Below are positions 6,875-11,241 of a stretch of 11,241 nucleotides of DNA, piece by piece. The number at the start of each line of letters is the position of its first letter. Position 1 is the first letter of the stretch. The notes beneath the pieces were generated by a model that saw only the letters and a list, made by a program, of their open reading frames with translations, was not told where the DNA came from and searched no databases. The position numbers were made by a program, and so were the translations under genes. Source of the stretch: Pseudomonadota bacterium (GTDB lineage: Bacteria > Myxococcota_A > Polyangia > Fen-1088); assembly GCA_023438785.1 (NCBI GenBank), contig JAEXQJ010000074.1, positions 1 to 11,241 of the forward strand, given 5' to 3'.

Positions 6875-6895
6875 GGCCCTGCCCCGGCCAGGGCC
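6875..6895. repeat. Hairpin in the trpB2 leader
   Basis: GGCCCTG (6875-6881) and CAGGGCC (6889-6895) form a perfect 7-bp stem with a 7-base loop, 27 bases upstream of the trpB2 start within the 185-base divergent spacer (6738-6922). It would lie in the 5' untranslated RNA of trpB2 or overlap its promoter. No run of T follows, so it is not an intrinsic terminator. No recognisable T-box, trp leader or -35/-10 pair was seen in the spacer. Confidence 0.4.
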
Positions 6896-6922
6896 GTGCG
6901 GCATGGGAAAGAAAGGTAGCTC

Positions 6923-8314
6923 ATGGACCGAGTGAAGATCCTGCTCAACGACGATGAGATCCCGCGCCAGTGGTACAACCTCGCCGCGGATTTGCCCACG
7001 CCCATGCTGCCGCCGCTGGGCCCCAACGGAAAGCCCATCAGCCCGGATCAGCTTGCGCCGGTCTTTCCCATGAACCTCATCGAGCAGGAGATGAGCCAGC
7101 AGCGCTGGATCGACATTCCCTCGGAGGTCCTGGACATCCTGTACCGGTGGCGTCCCGCCCCGCTCCGCCGCGCGGTTTTTCTGGAGCGCCATCTGAAAAC
7201 GCCGGCGCGCATCTACTACAAAGACGAGAGCGTGAGCCCGGCGGGCAGCCACAAGCCCAACACGGCGGTTCCGCAGGCTTGGTACAACAAGCAATTCGGT
7301 ATCAAGCGCCTGACCACCGAGACGGGCGCCGGCCAGTGGGGCAGCGCGCTTTCTTTCGCGTGCAGTCTGATCGGCTTGGAATGCAAGGTCTTCATGGTGC
7401 GCATCAGCTTCGAGCAGAAGCCGTTCCGCAAGCTCATGATGCAGGTGTGGGGCGGCAACTGCATCGCCAGCCCGAGCACCCAGACCGCCGCCGGCCGCGC
7501 CATCCTGGCCACCATGCCCGATACGCCCGGCAGCCTGGGCATCGCCATCAGCGAGGCCATAGAGGCAGCGGTGAGCGACACCACGGGACAGACGCGCTAC
7601 TCGCTGGGCAGCGTGCTGAACCACGTGCTTCTGCACCAGACCATCATCGGCCTGGAGGCCAAGGCGCAGCTCAAGAAGGCAGGCGAGAAGCTGCCCGACG
7701 TGGTCATCGGGTGCGCGGGCGGCGGCAGCAACTTCGCCGGTCTGTCCTTCCCCTTTGCCTACGACAAGATCAACGGGGCCAAGATGGACATCATCCCGGT
7801 GGAGCCCGCGGCCTGCCCCAAGATGACCAAGGGCCAATTCGTCTACGACCACGGTGACGTGGCCGGCATGACGCCGCTTCTGCCCATGTACTCGCTGGGC
7901 CACGCCTTCGTGCCCAAGGCCATCCACGCGGGCGGCCTTCGCTATCACGGCATGGCGCCCCTGGTCTCGCAGGGCACGGTGGAAGGCTTGTTCACGCCGC
8001 GGGCCGTGGGCCAAATCGAGTGCTACGAGTCGGCCCTGACGTGGGCCAAGACCGAGGGCACAATCTGCGCCCCCGAGACCAGCCACGCTATCGCCGCCAC
8101 GATCCAAGAGGCCATCAAGTGTCGCGAGACCGGCGAAGAGAAGGTCATCCTCTTCAGCTACAGCGGCCACGGCCTCATGGACCTGGCCGGCTACGACGCC
8201 TACCTCTCGGGCAAGCTCAGCGATTACGCCATGAGCAACGAGGAAGTGCAGCAGAACCTGGCGGCGTTGGCGAGCCTCCCCAAGGCTGAGGCGCGCAAGA
8301 CGGGAAAGTTCTAG
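6923..8314 (+). CDS. trpB2: Tryptophan synthase beta chain, TrpB2-type
   Basis: This 463-residue PLP enzyme catalyses the final step of tryptophan synthesis, joining indole and L-serine. It belongs to the longer TrpB2 branch, shown by its N-terminal extension (RQWYNLAADLPTPMLPPLGP, the P-D-Q-L-A-P-VFP segment, and IPSEVLDILYRWRPAPLRRA) and by its length (TrpB1 is about 400). The PLP lysine is Lys111 in SPAGSHKPNTA, the catalytic acid Glu133 lies in ETGAGQWGSAL, and the phosphate-binding loop is CAGGGSN (264-270). The C-terminal part contains GLRYHGMAPLVS, APETSHAIA and FSYSGHGLMDL. TrpB2 enzymes usually work without tight coupling to TrpA and often sit outside trp operons, as here: no trpA or other trp gene is adjacent. 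ATG 6923 has AAAGGT six bases upstream. The gene appears intact, diverges from the DUF2231 gene and converges with the nucleotidase. Whether it is the main TrpB or an indole-salvage copy cannot be decided from this window. Confidence 0.96.
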   Translation: MDRVKILLNDDEIPRQWYNLAADLPTPMLPPLGPNGKPISPDQLAPVFPMNLIEQEMSQQRWIDIPSEVLDILYRWRPAPLRRAVFLERHLKTPARIYYKDESVSPAGSHKPNTAVPQAWYNKQFGIKRLTTETGAGQWGSALSFACSLIGLECKVFMVRISFEQKPFRKLMMQVWGGNCIASPSTQTAAGRAILATMPDTPGSLGIAISEAIEAAVSDTTGQTRYSLGSVLNHVLLHQTIIGLEAKAQLKKAGEKLPDVVIGCAGGGSNFAGLSFPFAYDKINGAKMDIIPVEPAACPKMTKGQFVYDHGDVAGMTPLLPMYSLGHAFVPKAIHAGGLRYHGMAPLVSQGTVEGLFTPRAVGQIECYESALTWAKTEGTICAPETSHAIAATIQEAIKCRETGEEKVILFSYSGHGLMDLAGYDAYLSGKLSDYAMSNEEVQQNLAALASLPKAEARKTGKF

Positions 8315-8352
8315 CCCCGGCCCGGCAAGGGTGAACGAACGCCCAGAGGTGA

Positions 8353-8465
8353 GCGGGGAGGCACAGAGTTGTCCTCCCCGCACCCTCCGCCAAGTCGCCC
8401 CTCCCTCCCGACACATCTCTCCTCGCCTACTCCTCGCCACCTCTCCCACGACTCATCCGATCCCC
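8353..8465 (+). terminator. Hairpin plus C-rich/G-poor tract, probable Rho-dependent terminator for trpB2
   Basis: GCGGGGAGG (8353-8361) pairs perfectly with CCTCCCCGC (8373-8381); three more inner pairs form past one bulged base. It starts 38 bases after the trpB2 stop. No T-run follows on either strand, so it is not a standard intrinsic terminator. Directly after it, bases 8381-8460 contain 45 C and only 8 G by direct count, the C-over-G excess expected of a Rho utilisation site on the trpB2 transcript. The pyrimidine-rich character continues to about 8560. The hairpin could also stop or protect the converging nucleotidase transcript. The rest of the 8315-8546 spacer holds no gene that I can support. 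Confidence 0.5.
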
Positions 8466-8546
8466 GCCGACCCTCCGTTCAGCCCGCTCGGTGCCTCCGC
8501 GCGCTCCCAACGACGGGTCCCGCCGCCTCTTCGCGCACCACCGCCC

Positions 8547-10040
8547 CTACCTCTCATGGGCCATGCGATCCCGCGGCCCCCGGAAATGGTGGTTCGGCGA
8601 ATAGAACCGGAAGTTCGACATGCGGCTCGTGTACAGGCAGGCATACGCCTCCACCTGCTCACCGAATTGGCTGATCTCGTGCCCCTCGCGGAACAGCGGC
8701 CCCCATGTCGGATTGAAGGCCGCATCGAGTTGGCTCTCCAATTGGGCGACCTCGGCCGTGCGCGCGCGCAGCTCCTCGCGCAGAACGTCCAAGGTTCGGC
8801 GGAGGGCGAGCTTGGCGCCTGCCACCTCCTGACCGCACGCGTGCACCCCCCGCTGCAGTGAACGCAGCAAGGCGCGGCGATCGGCGATCTCCGTGTCGAG
8901 GCCGCGCAGCTGCCGCTCCAATTCGTCCAGCCGGCGCAGCGCGGGCGCCAAGCCGTCGTGGATCCGCACCTCGTGCTCGAGCTCTTGCAGAATCATGGCC
9001 GTACGCCAGGTGGAGGATTTGCGCGAGCGCAGCATGTCGCCATAGATGTGGTCGCCCACGAAGAGCACGCGATTGCCTCGGCTCTCCGCGCGCAACTCGA
9101 ATTCGCGCACGTTCCCGCCCGCGTACACACGACCGCGCAGGAAGGGACCGCGTGGCGCCTGCGGCAGGGGCTGGCCCTGGCCATCCAGTTCCGCGAATGG
9201 CTCCTGCGCGGTGAAGAACTGGGGCTTGCGTGCGCTCACCACCACCACGTCGAAGTAGCTGCGCCAACCGGGATAGGCCGGCAGGACTCCGTCGAGCAGG
9301 TAGGACATCACCCGCTCCACGTAGGCCCAGTCCGAGTTGGTCAGCAGGAACAGCCTCTTTCCCGCCGACCGAAAGCGATGCAGCGTCTCCGCGAGCGCCG
9401 GATCGCGTTCCACGAACTCGCTCACCTCGGCGCACACGCTGGACTTGATCGAGCCATCCCGGTGCGCCAGGTCCACGCATTCGCGAATGTCCTGCCACAG
9501 CCGGGCCGGATCCGGCCCCGCGTGGGTCTCGAAATACTCGGTCAGCGTCAGGTACAACACGACCTCGGGCAAGGCGTAGAGCGAATCTATGCGTGCGTAG
9601 CGCGGATCCGAAGATGACGTGCGCTCGCGCTGGTACAGCTCCCCGGCCCGCGCCGCGGACAGGTGCGTGTGGCCGTGCAGCACGCGCCCCGGCGTACCGT
9701 GGCGATCGGTCTTGAGCACGTTGCCCAGCCGCTGATCGATGACCAGGCCACGCATGCCCAGGCTGGGATCGAACTCGATTTGGCGGACGGCCGCGGGATA
9801 GTCGCGCTTGGCGCAGAGAAGGCGCAGGGTCTCGCGGATGGACAGGTCCTCGATGCGCCGCTGGTTGTAGAGGGCCAGCGTGTAGTCCATGTCGAAGCCC
9901 ACCAACTCGACCCCGGCCAGATCCAGGTTGCGGTTCACGTACACCTGACTGGTGCGCGCGATGCGGGCGGGATCCGCGGCGACCACGGACGGCGACCACG
10001 CCATGGACGGCAGACCGACCTCCACACCTCCCCCCGACAT
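8547..10040 (-). CDS. HAD-IG family 5'-nucleotidase
   Basis: This 497-residue cytoplasmic HAD phosphatase is of the HAD-IG 5'-nucleotidase type, related to eukaryotic cytosolic purine 5'-nucleotidase II, which dephosphorylates purine nucleoside monophosphates such as IMP and GMP. Motif I is FDMDYTLALY (residues 49-58; Asp50 nucleophile, Asp52 acid/base). Motif II is LLTNSD (232-237), motif III lysine is Lys272 in SARKPQFF, and motif IV is VGDHIYGDML (328-337; Asp330, Asp335). The family-typical segment VNRNLDLAGVELVGF precedes motif I. Residues about 360-445 are a heptad-like charged helix (probable coiled coil), followed by a Trp/Phe-rich tail (FNPTWGPLFREGHEISQF) seen in this family. ATG 10040 is chosen: AGGA lies nine bases upstream; an upstream GTG-type start at 10106 would add 22 Arg-rich residues in the divergent spacer, and ATG 10004 is a shorter option. 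Substrate is inferred from family. It diverges from leuB. Confidence 0.92.
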   Translation of the reverse strand: MSGGGVEVGLPSMAWSPSVVAADPARIARTSQVYVNRNLDLAGVELVGFDMDYTLALYNQRRIEDLSIRETLRLLCAKRDYPAAVRQIEFDPSLGMRGLVIDQRLGNVLKTDRHGTPGRVLHGHTHLSAARAGELYQRERTSSSDPRYARIDSLYALPEVVLYLTLTEYFETHAGPDPARLWQDIRECVDLAHRDGSIKSSVCAEVSEFVERDPALAETLHRFRSAGKRLFLLTNSDWAYVERVMSYLLDGVLPAYPGWRSYFDVVVVSARKPQFFTAQEPFAELDGQGQPLPQAPRGPFLRGRVYAGGNVREFELRAESRGNRVLFVGDHIYGDMLRSRKSSTWRTAMILQELEHEVRIHDGLAPALRRLDELERQLRGLDTEIADRRALLRSLQRGVHACGQEVAGAKLALRRTLDVLREELRARTAEVAQLESQLDAAFNPTWGPLFREGHEISQFGEQVEAYACLYTSRMSNFRFYSPNHHFRGPRDRMAHER

Positions 10041-10156
10041 GCGCGCGGATCCTAACACGCCACCGCGGGCGCGGCCTGCCCGCCGCGGCGCCCTTCGCGG
10101 GCGCAAGGGCCCGCTCGGGTGCCCGGGAGGATCCCCGGGCGTGGTAAAAGGCGGCC
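10041..10156. promoter_or_regulatory. Divergent intergenic region with several inverted repeats (nucleotidase / leuB)
   Basis: This 116-base spacer must hold promoters for both neighbouring genes, but no convincing -35/-10 pair was seen. It contains inverted repeats: GCGCCC/GGGCGC (10088-10093 with 10099-10104), an overlapping, mutually exclusive GCCCTT/AAGGGC (10090-10095 with 10105-10110), and GCCCGGG/CCCGGGC (10121-10127 with 10134-10140, loop AGGATC). The last ends 16 bases before the leuB start. In DNA this GC-rich some hairpins are expected by chance, so a regulatory role is only possible. Confidence 0.4.
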
Positions 10157-11215
10157 ATGAAAGCAGTCGTTTTGGTCCTTGCCGGTGACGGCATCGGTCC
10201 CGAGGTCATCGCCGAGGGCACCCGCGTCCTGCGTGCCGTCGGTACGAAATTCGGTCATGATTTCGAGCTGCGCGACGGTCTGATTGGCGGCATCGCCATC
10301 GATCGGACGGGTAGCGCTCTGCCGCCCGAGACCCTGGCCCTGGCCCGCGGCGCGGATGCGGTCATGCTGGGTGCGGTTGGCGGCCCCAAGTGGGACAACC
10401 CCAACGCCAGCGTGCGGCCCGAGCAAGGCCTGCTGGGCATCCGTCGCGAGTTGGGGCTCTACGCCAACCTGCGCCCGGTGAGCTTGCATCCCAAGCTGCT
10501 TGGCGCCTCCACCCTCAAGCCCGAGGTCCTGGCGGGCGTGGACATGGTGGTCGTGCGCGAGCTGACCGGCGGCATCTATTTCGGCGAGAAGAAGCGCGAG
10601 GCCGATCGGGCCAGCGACCTGTGCGTGTACACCACGGCCGAGATCGAGCGCGTGGTTCGCCGCGCCTGCGAGCTGGCACGTCTGCGCAAGAAGCGCCTCA
10701 CCTCGGTGGACAAGGCCAACGTGCTCGAGAGCTCTCGCCTTTGGCGCCGGGTCACCGAGGCCGTGGTGAAGCAGGATTACCCGGACATCAAGCTCGAACA
10801 CATCCTGGTGGATGCCTGCGCCATGTACCTGGTGCGTAAGCCGGCCAGCTTCGACGTCATCGTCACGGAGAACATGTTCGGCGACATCCTGACCGACGAG
10901 GCCTCCGTGTTGGCCGGCTCCATGGGCCTGCTCCCTTCGGCCTCGCTAGGCGAGGGCCGCATGGGCCTTTACGAGCCCATCCACGGCAGCGCCCCGGACA
11001 TCGCCGGCCGTGGCATCGCCCACCCCTACGCCACCATCCTCAGCGTGGCCATGATGCTGCGACACTCGTTCGGCCTGGAGCAGGAGGCACAGGCCGTGGA
11101 GAGAGCCGTCTCGGCGGCCATCGATCGCGGCGTCCTTCCCGCCGATGTGGCTGGACGGGGCGTCACGCCGGCCAACACGACCCAGGCCGGCCAGGCCGTC
11201 ATCGACGGTCTCTAG
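10157..11215 (+). CDS. leuB: 3-isopropylmalate dehydrogenase
   Basis: This 352-residue enzyme oxidatively decarboxylates 3-isopropylmalate to 2-oxoisocaproate with NAD+, the third step of leucine synthesis, in the cytosol. It has the standard length and the full set of motifs: AGDGIGPEV (9-17), GAVGGPKWDNP (72-82), the substrate-binding ELGLYANLRPV segment, RELTGGIYFGEKKREA (134-149; Tyr141), SVDKANVL (183-190; Lys186), the metal-binding aspartates (Asp219 in LVDACAMYL; Asp243 and Asp247 in NMFGDILTDEAS), and the NAD+ site EPIHGSAPDIAGRGIAHPYA (273-292). The R-GLYANLRP and RELTGGIYFGE signatures favour LeuB over isocitrate or tartrate dehydrogenases. ATG 10157 has AAAAGG five bases upstream. 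No leu operon partner is visible within the 26 bases left downstream, and none lies upstream; leuC and leuD, if linked, would be to the right. Confidence 0.97.
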   Translation: MKAVVLVLAGDGIGPEVIAEGTRVLRAVGTKFGHDFELRDGLIGGIAIDRTGSALPPETLALARGADAVMLGAVGGPKWDNPNASVRPEQGLLGIRRELGLYANLRPVSLHPKLLGASTLKPEVLAGVDMVVVRELTGGIYFGEKKREADRASDLCVYTTAEIERVVRRACELARLRKKRLTSVDKANVLESSRLWRRVTEAVVKQDYPDIKLEHILVDACAMYLVRKPASFDVIVTENMFGDILTDEASVLAGSMGLLPSASLGEGRMGLYEPIHGSAPDIAGRGIAHPYATILSVAMMLRHSFGLEQEAQAVERAVSAAIDRGVLPADVAGRGVTPANTTQAGQAVIDGL

Positions 11216-11241
11216 GAGCCTTGCGGCGGGCGGGCTTCGGC

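Noticed and set aside
6903..6935. 10-codon upstream ORF (MGKKGSSWTE) overlapping the trpB2 start and containing one Trp codon
   Set aside because: It has no ribosome binding site, only one Trp codon, and no attenuator-like terminator follows; a chance frame is more likely than a trp leader peptide.
6734..8449. 571-codon minus-strand frame opposite trpB2
   Set aside because: Antisense to an intact TrpB2 with all catalytic motifs; the predicted product is compositionally typical of a reverse-strand shadow.
8659..10221. 520-codon alternative minus-strand frame over the nucleotidase gene
   Set aside because: Same strand but shifted frame relative to the HAD protein; the product is Arg/Ala/Gly/Pro-rich and carries none of the HAD motifs.
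1..11241. Search for CRISPR arrays, tRNA/rRNA genes, transposases and long direct repeats
   Set aside because: No regularly spaced repeats, tRNA-like cloverleafs, insertion-sequence ends or recombinase genes were seen by eye; the only repetition is the protein-level YD repeats inside the RHS gene.

Overview
This is a GC-rich, gene-dense bacterial window, with all genes in the high-GC3 style of large-genome Proteobacteria-like lineages. The mix of genes points to Myxococcota, probably a Polyangia-like member. The relevant genes are a PAAR-like/RHS protein, a type VI secretion (T6SS) sheath-like protein with small- and large-subunit regions in one chain, the remnant of a Cys-motif/beta-helix surface protein, a stand-alone TrpB2 and a HAD-IG 5'-nucleotidase. 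The lineage is inferred from gene content and was not tested.

Left part (1-4316): the minus strand carries the first 651 codons of an RHS-repeat protein that runs off the window edge. A small secreted-protein-like ORF lies directly upstream and its stop codon overlaps the RHS start as GTGA. Further upstream is a decayed minus-strand gene (about 2309-2752): one frame reads through a Cys-rich segment and a beta-helix segment but is broken by a TAG and lacks a start. Next, on the plus strand, is a 482-residue protein that looks like a compacted fusion of the T6SS sheath subunits TssB and TssC. The sheath-like protein and the PAAR-like/RHS protein together suggest a T6SS or T6SS-derived contractile-injection locus extending beyond the left edge.

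Middle part (4322-6737): three minus-strand genes. They are, in transcription order, a DUF2231-type membrane protein with a perfect AGGAGGT ribosome binding site, a left-handed beta-helix serine-acetyltransferase-like enzyme 28 bases downstream, and, after a 147-base gap, a two-helix membrane histidine kinase with no partner regulator in view. The kinase gene converges with the sheath gene with only five bases between the stop codons.

Right part (6923-11215): TrpB2 (plus), a HAD-IG 5'-nucleotidase (minus) and LeuB (plus), all intact and housekeeping in character. TrpB2 and the nucleotidase converge on a 232-base spacer holding a strong hairpin followed by a very C-rich, G-poor stretch (a Rho-dependent-terminator-like layout). 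The nucleotidase and LeuB diverge from a 116-base GC-rich spacer with several inverted repeats. No tRNA, rRNA, CRISPR array, transposase or insertion sequence was found. The most notable items are the single-chain TssB/TssC-like protein and the GTGA-coupled small ORF upstream of the RHS gene.
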